DNA of 16,272 nucleotides, taken from assembly GCA_012516295.1 (NCBI GenBank), contig JAAYWU010000134.1, positions 1-16,272 of the forward strand. The letters are read 5' to 3'. The DNA is from Clostridiales bacterium. GTDB lineage: Bacteria > Bacillota > Clostridia > Oscillospirales > Acutalibacteraceae. The position numbers and the translations under genes were made by a program. A model generated the notes under the pieces. That model searched no databases. It saw only the letters and a program-made list of their open reading frames with translations, and was not told the origin of the DNA. This document shows, in pieces, positions 6,067 through 13,995 of this stretch (its first letter is position 1; each line of letters opens with the position of its first letter).

Positions 6067-9000
6067 ATGGATTCAAGAAAGATGAAAACCATGGATGGCA
6101 ACAACGCCGCCGCGCACGTTTCGTACGCGTTTACGGATGTTGCAGCCATCTACCCGATCACCCCGTCTTCTGTTATGGCTGACGAAACAGATAAGTATGC
6201 GGCGGCCGGCAGAAAAAATCTTTTCGGTAGAGAAGTTAAGGTTACCGAAATGCAGTCCGAAGCCGGTGCGGCCGGCGCTGTGCACGGTTCACTTGCGGCC
6301 GGTGCGCTGACAACAACCTATACCGCATCCCAGGGTCTTCTTCTGATGATCCCCAACATGTATAAGATGGCGGGCGAATTCCTGCCGAGCGTTATCCACT
6401 GCTCTGCACGTTCCCTGTCAACCCATGCTCTTTGCATTTTTGGCGACCATTCCGACGTTTATGCATGCCGCCAGACCGGTTATGCGATGCTTTGCTCCAA
6501 CAGCCCGCAGGAAGTAATGGATCTGGGTGCAGTTGCCCACCTTTCTGCAATTAAGGGCCGTGTGCCTTTCCTGCATTTCTTTGACGGTTTCCGCACCTCC
6601 CACGAGATTCAGAAAATCCACATGTGGGATTACGCCGACTTGGGCGAACTCCTTGACTGGGACGCTGTTGAAGACTTCCGCCGCAACGCGATGAACCCGG
6701 AGCACCCGGTAATCCGCGGTACGGCCCAGAACGACGATATGTTCTTCCAGGCAAGCGAGGCAGGAAACGAGCGGTACAATAAGCTGCCGGAAGTCGTTGT
6801 AGAGTATATGAACAAGATCAACGAAAAGATCGGCAGCGATTACAAGCCGTTCAACTACTACGGCGCTCCGGACGCAGAGAGGGTTATCATCGCCATGGGT
6901 TCCGTCTGTGAAACAGGGGAAGAGGTTGTTGATTACCTGAACGCGGCGGGCGACAAGGTCGGCCTTGTGAAAGTAAGACTGTACAGGCCTTTTGTTGCAA
7001 AATATCTGCTCGATGTTTTACCGAAGACAGTTAAGAAGATTTCCGTACTCGACAGAACCAGAGAGCCCGGTTCCATCGGCGAGCCTCTGTATCTGGATGT
7101 TCTCGCAGCCCTTAGCGGCACCGAATTCGGCTGTGTTCCGGTTTACACCGGCCGTTACGGCCTTGGCTCCAAGGATACAACCCCGGGCCAGCTTGTTGCC
7201 GTTTACCGCAACATGGAAAGCGACACGCCGAAGAAGCGCTTCACAATCGGCATTGTCGATGACGTTACGCATCTGTCCCTCGAAGTTAAGGAAAATCCGG
7301 ATACCACTCCGAAGGGCACACATTCCTGCAAATTCTGGGGCCTTGGCGCCGACGGCACCGTTGGTGCAAACAAGAACTCCATTAAGATTATTGGCGACCA
7401 TACTGATATGTATGCACAGGGTTACTTCGCCTATGATTCCAAGAAATCCGGCGGCTTGACCGTTTCCCACCTGCGCTTTGGTGACAAGCCGATCAAATCC
7501 ACATACTATATCAGCCAGGCGGACTTCGTTGCCTGCCATAAGCCTTCCTACGTATATGAGTACGATATGGTTCAGGATCTGAAGAAGGGCGGCAGCTTCC
7601 TTCTGAACTGCCAGTGGGACCTTGAAGAGCTGGACAAGAGACTGCCGGCGAAAATGAAGAGATATATCGCGGAAAACGATATCAACTTCTACACCATCGA
7701 CGGTATCAAGCTTGGTAAGGAAATCGGCCTGGGCGGCCGCATCAATACCATCCTCCAGTCCGCTTTCTTTAAGATTGCAAACATTATTCCTTCCGACAAG
7801 GCTATTCAGTACATGAAGGATGCGGCTCTGCATTCTTATGCGAAGAAGGGCCAGAAGGTTGTCGAGATGAACTACGCTGCAATTGAGCGCGGTGCAACCG
7901 ACTTTGTTAAGGTACAGGTTCCGGAATCCTGGAAGAACTGCACCGACGACACAGAGGAAAAGAAGGTTACCGAAGGCAGGAAGGAAACAGTTGAGTATGT
8001 AAACAACATCATGAATCCTGCGAATAAATACAAGGGCAACCAGCTTCCTGTTTCCGCGTTCCTCAAAATGGCTGACGGTACGGTTCCGTCCGGCTCGGAT
8101 GCTTACGAGAAGCGCGGCATCGCAATCGACGTTCCGGAATGGATTCCGGAAAACTGCATCCAGTGTAACTTCTGCTCTTATGTTTGCCCGCATTCCGTTA
8201 TCCGCCCTGTCGCAATGACACAGGCCGAAGCCGACGCGGCACCGAAGAGCCAGAAGTACAAGGACATGACCGGTATCCCCGGCATGAAGTTTGCCATGAC
8301 GGTTTCCACCTTCGACTGCACGGGCTGTGGCTCCTGCGCAACCGTCTGCCCGGGAACAAAGGGCAACAAGGCGCTCGTTATGAAGCCGATCGATTCCCAG
8401 ACTGCAAGCCAGGAGGGCTTCAACTACGGCCTTACCCTCAGCGAGAAACCGGAAGTTGCGCAGAAGTTCAAGGAGACTACTGTAAAGGGCAGCCAGTTCA
8501 AACAGCCGCTGCTTGAGTTCTCCGGCGCGTGCGCAGGCTGCGGTGAAACTCCTTACGCAAAGCTGATCACACAGCTCTTCGGCGACAGAATGTATATTGC
8601 CAACGCAACGGGCTGCTCCTCCATCTGGGGCGCTTCCGCACCGGCAACTCCTTATACCGTTAACAAGAAGGGATTCGGTCCCGCGTGGAACAACTCCCTG
8701 TTTGAAGACAACGCAGAGTTCGGCTACGGCATGGCGCTCGCTCAGAACGCAATCCGCGGCAGACTTGCGGAATATATTGAGAAGATCGAAGCTTCCGACA
8801 GCGCTTCCGCTTCCCTGAAAGAAGCTTGCAGGAACTACCTTGCAACCGCACAGGACAGCGGCGCAAACCGTCCGGCTACCGACGCGCTGATTGCACAGCT
8901 TGAAGAAGCGGCAAAGGGCAGCGACGAAGTTGCCGAGCTTGCGAAGAAGACCTTGAAGGACAAGGATTTCCTCGCCAAGAAGTCCATGTGGATCTTCGGC

Positions 9001-9630
9001 GGCGACGGCTGGGCTTATGATATCGGCTTCGGCGGTCTTGACCATGTTCTTGCTTCCGGCGAGAATGTCAATATCTTCGTCTTCGATACCGAAGTGTACT
9101 CCAACACAGGCGGACAGGCTTCCAAGTCCACCCCGATCGGTTCCGTTGCACAGTTTGCCGCAACCGGTAAGGGAACAAAGAAGAAGGACCTTCCGGCCAT
9201 CGCAATGAGCTACGGCTACGTATATGTCGCTCATGTTGCTATGGGTGCCGACATGAACCAGTGCATCAAGGCGATTACGGAAGCGGAAAGCTACAACGGC
9301 CCGTCCCTCATTATCGGATATGCTCCGTGCATCAACCACGGTATTAAGGGCGGCATGAGCATTGCTCAGCTTGAGGAGAAGAAGGCGGTTGAGGCCGGTT
9401 ACTGGACCAACTTCCGTTACGATCCTCGTCTTGCGGAGCAGGGCAAGAATCCGTTCCAGCTCGACAGCAAGGCTCCGACAGCCAGCTATCGTGACTTCAT
9501 CATGGGTGAAGTCCGTTACAACTCACTTACCCGCGCATTCCCGGAGCGCGCAGAAGCTCTGTTCGAGAAGGCCGAAAAGATTGCGGCCGAAAATTACGAG
9601 CATCTCGTAAAGCTCTCCAAGATGGAATAA
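6067..9630 (+). CDS. nifJ: pyruvate:ferredoxin (flavodoxin) oxidoreductase, single-chain
   Basis: A 1187-residue homodimeric-type PFOR, the usual length. It oxidises pyruvate with CoA to acetyl-CoA and CO2 and reduces ferredoxin, in the cytoplasm. The N-terminal domain has the substrate/TPP motif YPITPSS (T32) and VTEMQSEAGAAGAVHG (E65). Two 4Fe-4S ferredoxin-type clusters are ligated by C697, C700, C703, C707 and C751, C754, C757, C761. The TPP domain carries the third-cluster ligands C822, C825, C850 and C1088, and the GDGWAYDIGFGGLDHV thiamine motif from 979. All expected ligands are present, so the enzyme should be active. AAAGGAGG (6046-6053) lies 13 nt before the ATG at 6067, a little far. 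Met6 (6082) is a less likely start. Codon use is strikingly restricted, as expected for one of the most abundant proteins of a fermenting clostridium. The gene is monocistronic, with its own promoter and terminator. Confidence 0.98.
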   Translation: MDSRKMKTMDGNNAAAHVSYAFTDVAAIYPITPSSVMADETDKYAAAGRKNLFGREVKVTEMQSEAGAAGAVHGSLAAGALTTTYTASQGLLLMIPNMYKMAGEFLPSVIHCSARSLSTHALCIFGDHSDVYACRQTGYAMLCSNSPQEVMDLGAVAHLSAIKGRVPFLHFFDGFRTSHEIQKIHMWDYADLGELLDWDAVEDFRRNAMNPEHPVIRGTAQNDDMFFQASEAGNERYNKLPEVVVEYMNKINEKIGSDYKPFNYYGAPDAERVIIAMGSVCETGEEVVDYLNAAGDKVGLVKVRLYRPFVAKYLLDVLPKTVKKISVLDRTREPGSIGEPLYLDVLAALSGTEFGCVPVYTGRYGLGSKDTTPGQLVAVYRNMESDTPKKRFTIGIVDDVTHLSLEVKENPDTTPKGTHSCKFWGLGADGTVGANKNSIKIIGDHTDMYAQGYFAYDSKKSGGLTVSHLRFGDKPIKSTYYISQADFVACHKPSYVYEYDMVQDLKKGGSFLLNCQWDLEELDKRLPAKMKRYIAENDINFYTIDGIKLGKEIGLGGRINTILQSAFFKIANIIPSDKAIQYMKDAALHSYAKKGQKVVEMNYAAIERGATDFVKVQVPESWKNCTDDTEEKKVTEGRKETVEYVNNIMNPANKYKGNQLPVSAFLKMADGTVPSGSDAYEKRGIAIDVPEWIPENCIQCNFCSYVCPHSVIRPVAMTQAEADAAPKSQKYKDMTGIPGMKFAMTVSTFDCTGCGSCATVCPGTKGNKALVMKPIDSQTASQEGFNYGLTLSEKPEVAQKFKETTVKGSQFKQPLLEFSGACAGCGETPYAKLITQLFGDRMYIANATGCSSIWGASAPATPYTVNKKGFGPAWNNSLFEDNAEFGYGMALAQNAIRGRLAEYIEKIEASDSASASLKEACRNYLATAQDSGANRPATDALIAQLEEAAKGSDEVAELAKKTLKDKDFLAKKSMWIFGGDGWAYDIGFGGLDHVLASGENVNIFVFDTEVYSNTGGQASKSTPIGSVAQFAATGKGTKKKDLPAIAMSYGYVYVAHVAMGADMNQCIKAITEAESYNGPSLIIGYAPCINHGIKGGMSIAQLEEKKAVEAGYWTNFRYDPRLAEQGKNPFQLDSKAPTASYRDFIMGEVRYNSLTRAFPERAEALFEKAEKIAAENYEHLVKLSKME

Positions 9631-9649
9631 TCTATTTACCGTTGAAAGG

Positions 9650-9683
9650 GCCCCGCACAAGTGCACTGTGCGGGGCTCTTTTT
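9650..9683 (+). terminator. terminator of the PFOR gene
   Basis: GCCCCGCACA (9650-9659) pairs perfectly with TGTGCGGGGC (9667-9676) around AGTGCAC. It is followed by TC and five T residues (9679-9683). It starts 19 nt after the PFOR stop. Confidence 0.92.
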
Positions 9684-9690
9684 GTATAAC

Positions 9691-9955
9691 GAAAACTCCC
9701 GGCTATGCCGGGAGTTCAAAAAAGCTTTCGCGGTGACCGAAAATGTAAGCTAAATCTTTTCCACAATCCTCCCGTTTCGGTTTTGAAAGCAAAATAAGCA
9801 TCTTCCGCGAAACGATAAGAGCTTTGGCAGGGAGGGGGCAGGGGGAGAGCAAGAATTGTTGCAAGTGTAAGAAACCCCCAAGCGCCTTGAGGCGCTGCCA
9901 GTAAAACAGGGCTTTGCCCGCATAGGAAGAACCCCCGGCTCTGCCGGGGGGAACG
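9691..9955. repeat. hairpin-rich non-coding element, possibly a dispersed repeat or structured RNA
   Basis: This 265-nt stretch between the PFOR terminator and cobO holds no supported gene but much symmetry. It is bounded by two look-alike palindromes: AACTCCCGGC/GCCGGGAGTT (9694-9716, loop TAT) and CCCCCGGC/GCCGGGGG (9932-9950, loop TCT). Inside, TTTCGCGG (9726-9733) pairs with CCGCGAAA (9805-9812), and nested within that ACCGAAA (9736-9742) pairs with TTTCGGT (9775-9781). Further hairpins are AGCGCC/GGCGCT (9881-9896) and GGGC/GCCC (about 9909-9919). A purine tract with three G-runs lies at 9830-9845. The two flanking palindromes and internal stems suggest a MITE-like or REP-like dispersed element, or a folded RNA. 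Short open frames on the minus strand here have no ribosome site and look like a translated repeat. One flanking palindrome could also terminate cobO. Confidence 0.45.
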
Positions 9956-9996
9956 ATTTGCATATTTCAAATAATACGGCGGAAGGCTGAATCAGT

Positions 9997-10521
9997 TTAA
10001 AACTCGATCCCCTTTCGCGCGGGAATTCCGCGGTCGTAGGGATGCTTTATTTTCCGGATTTCCGAAACATAGTCGGCAAGCTCCAAGACCTCCGGTTCCG
10101 GGTCGCGCCCCGTAAGAACAAGCTCCAGCTTTTGGGGCTTGTTTTTTATAAGGGCGAGCAGCAAGCGGCTGTCAAGCAGGCCGGAGTTGACGGCACCGAA
10201 AACCTCGTCGAGGATGAGAACGTCATATTCCTCCGCGTGAACGGCGGCAGCCGCGCGGCGGAACTGTTCCGCGCACAGAGCGGCGGTTTCCTCCAATTCC
10301 TGTCTGGTCATTTGAAAGGTGAATTTGATATGGGGCGGGGAGGGAAGGATATGGAAATCCTTCAGCTCCCGGAGCACGTTCAGCTCGCCGGAGGTGTTTC
10401 CCTTTAAAAACTGGACCATCAAAACCCGCTTCCCGCTGCCGCAGGCGCGGATTCCAAGTCCGACCGCCGCGGTGGTTTTGCCCTTGCCGTCGCCGCAGTA
10501 TATATGGACAAGTCCGTTCAT
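9997..10521 (-). CDS. cobO: cob(I)alamin adenosyltransferase, CobO/BtuR type
   Basis: A 174-residue ATP-dependent corrinoid adenosyltransferase that forms adenosylcobalamin in the cytoplasm. It opens MNGLVHIYCGDGKGKTT with the family P-loop (residues 10-17). It has the acidic VLILDEVFGAVN segment (D105, E106), LTGRDP about residue 145, and ends KHPYDRGIPARKGIEF, all hallmarks of CobO/CobA/BtuR. The start is ATG at 10521, because AAAGGGGG lies 6 nt before it. A frame extension to 10554 adds 11 residues without a ribosome site. No other cobalamin genes and no cobalamin riboswitch are seen nearby, so it may serve salvage of imported corrinoids. It is divergent from htrA across 179 AT-rich bases. 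A hairpin at 9932-9950, about 46 nt downstream, may be its terminator. Confidence 0.95.
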   Translation of the reverse strand: MNGLVHIYCGDGKGKTTAAVGLGIRACGSGKRVLMVQFLKGNTSGELNVLRELKDFHILPSPPHIKFTFQMTRQELEETAALCAEQFRRAAAAVHAEEYDVLILDEVFGAVNSGLLDSRLLLALIKNKPQKLELVLTGRDPEPEVLELADYVSEIRKIKHPYDRGIPARKGIEF

Positions 10522-10543
10522 GTGATTCCCCCTTTGCATTACT

Positions 10544-10572
10544 TTTATCGGCAATGTTCATATTTTGGACAA
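10544..10572 (-). promoter_or_regulatory. weak candidate promoter of cobO
   Basis: On the minus strand TTGTCC (10572-10567) is 17 nt from GATAAA (10549-10544), four of six matches each. Transcription would start close to 10537, leaving a leader of about 16 nt. The assignment is uncertain because the region is AT-rich. Confidence 0.35.
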
Positions 10573-10578
10573 ACAGAC

Positions 10579-10608
10579 TTTACATATTTTTTGAAAAATG
10601 CTCATAAA
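10579..10608 (+). promoter_or_regulatory. weak candidate promoter of htrA
   Basis: TTTACA (10579-10584) is 18 nt from CATAAA (10603-10608). This would give a leader of about 85 nt before the htrA ATG. The leader includes TTTTCACATT (10632-10641), which loosely recalls the TTTTCA-type repeats upstream of CssR-controlled htrA genes in Bacillus. A single copy proves nothing. Confidence 0.3.
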
Positions 10609-10700
10609 AATATAAACTAATTATCACATCGTTTTCACATTAAAAAGGCATAATAACAATCACAGAAGCAATTTCGAACAATCTGAGAGGAGCTGGTACA

Positions 10701-12077
10701 ATGTATCATCCGTTTGAAGATAAAGACCGTACAAATCAGAATACAGGGAATACGGGTTACACCAATTCGGGCCAAACCCAGTGGCAGGGCGATTATTACC
10801 ACTACAGCAAACCGAAGGAGCCGGTATCCTACAGTTGGCAGGCGTCCGCGCCGAAACCGCCTTTTTATCAGGAACAGAAAACGAAAAAATTCGGCGGGAA
10901 GAAAACCTTTTTAAAAGTTGTGGCGGGAGTCCTTTGTTGTATGATGATTTCGGCCGGTTCCATTGCCGGCTTTACGGCGCTGGTCAATAACGGCTATATC
11001 AAGCTTGGAACATCCGGGCCTTCCTCAGGCGCGCCGGCGTTTACCGTAAATAGAGTCGTGAACAGCGCGACCAATACGACGACAGCCGGAGAGCTGACCA
11101 AACAGCAGATTGCGCAAAAGGTCATTCCCTCCGTTGTCTGTATACAGAATTACCAGATCAGCCAGATCACCCGCTATACAATTGGCGGAATAACCGGGGG
11201 AAACGGCGCGAAAAGCAGCGAGGATGATAACGCGCTGAGCCCCGCCGGCGAAGGCTCCGGAATTATTACGACGAGCGACGGTTATATTATAACAAACTCT
11301 CACGTTGTGGACGGCGCTTCCTCCCTGAAAGTGATTTTATCGAACGGCACGAAATACGAGGCTAAGCTGATCGGCAGCGACAAAGTAACCGACCTTGCCG
11401 TAATCAAAATAGACGCCACGGGCCTTACGCCGGCGGAATTCGGTTCTTCGGATGACCTGAAGGTTGCGGATACCGTTATGGCAATCGGCAACCCGGGCGG
11501 CATGGAGTTCAACTCCAGCGTAACCGTAGGCTATGTTTCCGCGCTGAACCGTGAAATTACCAACTCGGAAACCGGCTATACTATGAAATGCATCCAAACC
11601 GACGCGGCAATCAATCCGGGCAACTCCGGCGGCGCGCTGGTCAATATGTACGGGCAGGTCGTCGGCATCAACTCCTCCAAAATCGTGGCAAACGGCTACG
11701 AGGGGCTTGGCTTTGCGATTCCGGTCAACGAGGCACAGCCCATTATCAGCGACCTGAAGCAGTACGGATACGTGAAGTACCGCGCGGTTCTGGGGATTTC
11801 CGGCAAGTTTATCGATTCCATGACTTCACGGTTTTATAACCTGCCCGTGGGCATGTACGTCAGCTCGGTGAGCAGTCAGAACGTTACGGCCGCAGGGATT
11901 AAAAAGGGCGATGTAATCACAAAGATTGACGGTAAGGATGTAAACAACCAGAATGTGATAACCAGCGTCATCAGCGCAAAGAAGCCCGGGGATACGGTTA
12001 CGTTGAACGTAACAAATTCCCTGACAGGGGAAAGCTTTACCGCCAAAGTGAAGCTGTCCCAGGTGACCGGAAAGTAA
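10701..12077 (+). CDS. htrA: HtrA/DegP-family membrane-anchored serine protease with PDZ domain
   Basis: A 458-residue protease of family S1C acting outside the membrane on misfolded envelope or secreted proteins. Residues 1-70 are a hydrophilic cytoplasmic tail rich in Asn, Gln, Tyr, Ser and Pro. A single membrane segment lies at about 71-94 (FLKVVAGVLCCMMISAGSIA). The trypsin-like domain has the full catalytic triad: His201 in TNSHVVDGAS, Asp231 in VTDLAVIKID and Ser309 in NPGNSGGALVN. One PDZ domain occupies about 355-455 (GMYVSSVSSQNVTAAGIKKGDVITKIDGKDV). The layout matches Firmicute HtrA/HtrB (YkdA type). GAGAGGAGC lies 8 nt before the ATG. No two-component system is adjacent. A bidirectional terminator follows at 12116-12148. 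Confidence 0.96.
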   Translation: MYHPFEDKDRTNQNTGNTGYTNSGQTQWQGDYYHYSKPKEPVSYSWQASAPKPPFYQEQKTKKFGGKKTFLKVVAGVLCCMMISAGSIAGFTALVNNGYIKLGTSGPSSGAPAFTVNRVVNSATNTTTAGELTKQQIAQKVIPSVVCIQNYQISQITRYTIGGITGGNGAKSSEDDNALSPAGEGSGIITTSDGYIITNSHVVDGASSLKVILSNGTKYEAKLIGSDKVTDLAVIKIDATGLTPAEFGSSDDLKVADTVMAIGNPGGMEFNSSVTVGYVSALNREITNSETGYTMKCIQTDAAINPGNSGGALVNMYGQVVGINSSKIVANGYEGLGFAIPVNEAQPIISDLKQYGYVKYRAVLGISGKFIDSMTSRFYNLPVGMYVSSVSSQNVTAAGIKKGDVITKIDGKDVNNQNVITSVISAKKPGDTVTLNVTNSLTGESFTAKVKLSQVTGK

Positions 12078-12115
12078 AGTACAAGAAACTTTTCATAAAT
12101 TCTCCCTTCTTTTGC

Positions 12116-12148
12116 AAAAACAGCGGAACCGAAAGGTTCCGCTGTTTT
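12116..12148. terminator. bidirectional terminator between htrA and the sortase operon
   Basis: CAGCGGAACC (12121-12130) and GGTTCCGCTG (12135-12144) form a perfect 10-bp stem with a stable GAAA tetraloop. An A-run lies on the left and TTTT on the right, so it can end both the plus-strand htrA mRNA and the minus-strand operon. The hydrolase stop codon (12147) overlaps its edge. Confidence 0.93.
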
Positions 12149-13976
12149 ATTTGCTTACCCGATCACGCAAGCCCTCCTCGCCGTAAACGGTGCCCTTTGC
12201 CCGGGGCTTCAGGATTGTTTCCAGCCGGGCGGCCATGCGTTCCCGTGAAAGCGCGTCAATCAGCATTTTGTCAATGGTGTTCCCGCTTCCGCCGATCAGC
12301 CCGAACAACATCTTGGCGGAGGCTTCCACGCCGGGATGCTCAAAAAAGCGGATCAGCAGCTTCTCGCCGTAAAAAATGAATTTCATCATCCGCAGGCAGG
12401 GTGTTTCGATGAAGGACAGGTACAGCTTTAAAACCGTACGGCCGTCCTCGTCGGTGTTGAGGCGCGCGGTTGCGCCCACGGTGTAAACGTCGCCGTTGCA
12501 GGTAATGTCGCACCGGCGCGGCACGCCGTCCAGCCCGGCTGTAATTACGTTTTCATCCCTGCCGTCGTAGAGCGTAATCCGGCACAGGTTCGGCTCAAAC
12601 GCGAAATGCACCCGGATGATTCCGCCGGAAAAATTGTTGGTGACGCATTGTAAAATCAGGGGCATCAGCGTCCCATAACTGTTTCCCAGCCGGTATTCCC
12701 GGTTGTTGATTCCCGCCGCGAGCAGGGGAATGGATTCTGTATTCCGGGGGAGAAAGCGAAGGAAAAACGCGGCGAACCGGTTCGTTTTCTGTGGCTTGGG
12801 CGCGGTTTCCCGGACAGCGTACAGGTTTTCCAGCCTGTTTTTCAGCGAACGCAGCGCCTTCGTATTCTTCGGCAGGGGGTGGCCGTAGATTTCCTGTGCG
12901 TCATCCCCGAAGTATTTCTTTATGATTTCACAGGAATCGTCAGCAAACAGATTCTGGCTTCCGCCCGTCATGGCAATCACCATATCGTGCTGCGGCAGGA
13001 CAGTCACATATTGCCCGAAAACGCCGTTGAACTGATACGCGTCCCTTACGCCGAATTTCCAAATCTGGTATCCGTAGCCGACGGGCGGCTTCCCCTCCCT
13101 TGGCGGCGTCTGCACTTTTGTGGATTCCTCCACCCATTCTTCGGGCACAAGCCGCTTCCACTCGCCGCCCACATTCCAGAGCCCGCGCTGCAAATAAAGC
13201 TGGCCGAGCTTCGCCATGTCCGCAATGTGCAGGTACAGCCCCCAGCCGCCCTTTTCAATGCCCAGCGGGCAGGTTTCCCAGTACACGTTTTCAATCCCCA
13301 GCGGTGCAAACAGGCGGGGAGTCAGGTATTCCACTATTCCCATCCCCGTTTTTTTCCGTACGATGGCGCTGAGCAGATACGAATTCATACTGTTGTACTG
13401 GAACCGGGTGCCCGGCTCGAAAACACAGTCGGACAGCAGGAAGGCCTTTACCCAGTCTTTTTCCACAAAGGAACCCACTTCGTTGAATTTGATGCCGCTG
13501 GTCATATTTAAAAGGTGCCGGATGGTAATCGCGTTGATGCGCGGGCTGCGCAGCAGAATTCCTTTTTCGGGGAAAAGGTCGATTACCTTTTCGTCAAGGG
13601 AAAGAAGCCCCTCGCCCTGCGCGATGCCCACCGCCATGCCGGTGACGCTTTTTGAAAGGGAAAACATCATATGCGGATAGCTTGCGGTATAGGGCTTAAA
13701 GCTCCCCTGCGCAATGACCTTGCCGTGCCGCATCAGCAGCACGCTGTGAACCCGGATGCGGTCGCAGGAGGCAAGCTCCGTGAAAAAGCGCTCAATGTAT
13801 CCGCTGGGAATCCCCTCGTCCTCCGGGGTGGAGGAAAGCAGGCCCTGATTCCCTGTTCTCGGCTCGTTCTTTTTCTTGCAGGGGAGAAAGGGATAGGGCG
13901 TGATACGCTGCATATCGCCGCGCACGAACTTCGCGACAAGGTCGGCGGTTTTCATTTGGGACAGTATATCCATCAT
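12147..13976 (-). CDS. beta-lactamase-fold serine hydrolase (family S12-like), 609 residues
   Basis: The N-terminal 400 residues fit the class C beta-lactamase/DD-peptidase/esterase superfamily. The nucleophile motif is S106-L-S-K109 (SxxK) inside MMFSLSKSVTGMAVG. The second motif is Y194-N-S in RFQYNSMNSYLLSAIV. Further family features are RHLLNMTSGI (about 153-162) and GYGYQIWKFG. A clear KTG/HxG third motif was not placed; GGSQN near residue 346 is the best candidate. About 200 further residues follow, with no recognised domain, so the protein is longer than typical members. No signal peptide or membrane segment is visible, pointing to a cytoplasmic esterase or peptidase rather than a secreted cell-wall enzyme. 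GGAGGG lies 9 nt before the ATG at 13976. It is the last gene of the cinA-srtB operon, 19 nt after the 160-residue gene. The substrate is unknown. Confidence 0.85.
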   Translation of the reverse strand: MMDILSQMKTADLVAKFVRGDMQRITPYPFLPCKKKNEPRTGNQGLLSSTPEDEGIPSGYIERFFTELASCDRIRVHSVLLMRHGKVIAQGSFKPYTASYPHMMFSLSKSVTGMAVGIAQGEGLLSLDEKVIDLFPEKGILLRSPRINAITIRHLLNMTSGIKFNEVGSFVEKDWVKAFLLSDCVFEPGTRFQYNSMNSYLLSAIVRKKTGMGIVEYLTPRLFAPLGIENVYWETCPLGIEKGGWGLYLHIADMAKLGQLYLQRGLWNVGGEWKRLVPEEWVEESTKVQTPPREGKPPVGYGYQIWKFGVRDAYQFNGVFGQYVTVLPQHDMVIAMTGGSQNLFADDSCEIIKKYFGDDAQEIYGHPLPKNTKALRSLKNRLENLYAVRETAPKPQKTNRFAAFFLRFLPRNTESIPLLAAGINNREYRLGNSYGTLMPLILQCVTNNFSGGIIRVHFAFEPNLCRITLYDGRDENVITAGLDGVPRRCDITCNGDVYTVGATARLNTDEDGRTVLKLYLSFIETPCLRMMKFIFYGEKLLIRFFEHPGVEASAKMLFGLIGGSGNTIDKMLIDALSRERMAARLETILKPRAKGTVYGEEGLRDRVSK

Positions 13977-13995
13977 TGGTAGAAGCCCTCCAAGG

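Noticed and set aside
7018..9339. 773-codon open frame antisense to the PFOR gene
   Set aside because: It arises from the strong codon bias of nifJ. It has no ribosome site, a cysteine- and leucine-rich composition typical of antisense shadows, and the plus-strand gene is certain.
9691..9955. CRISPR array or tandem repeat
   Set aside because: The repeated elements are individual palindromes of differing sequence without regular spacers or multiple direct copies.
9703..9970. Two overlapping minus-strand frames of 84-86 codons
   Set aside because: They cross several perfect hairpins, lack ribosome sites and lie in different frames of the same stretch. They are better explained as a translated repeat or RNA element.
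10522..10700. Cobalamin riboswitch before cobO
   Set aside because: The intergenic region is short and AT-rich, with no GCCACTG B12-box or large multistem structure.
12879..13511. 210-codon plus-strand frame opposite the serine hydrolase
   Set aside because: Shadow of a gene with SxxK and YxN motifs on the other strand; no ribosome site.
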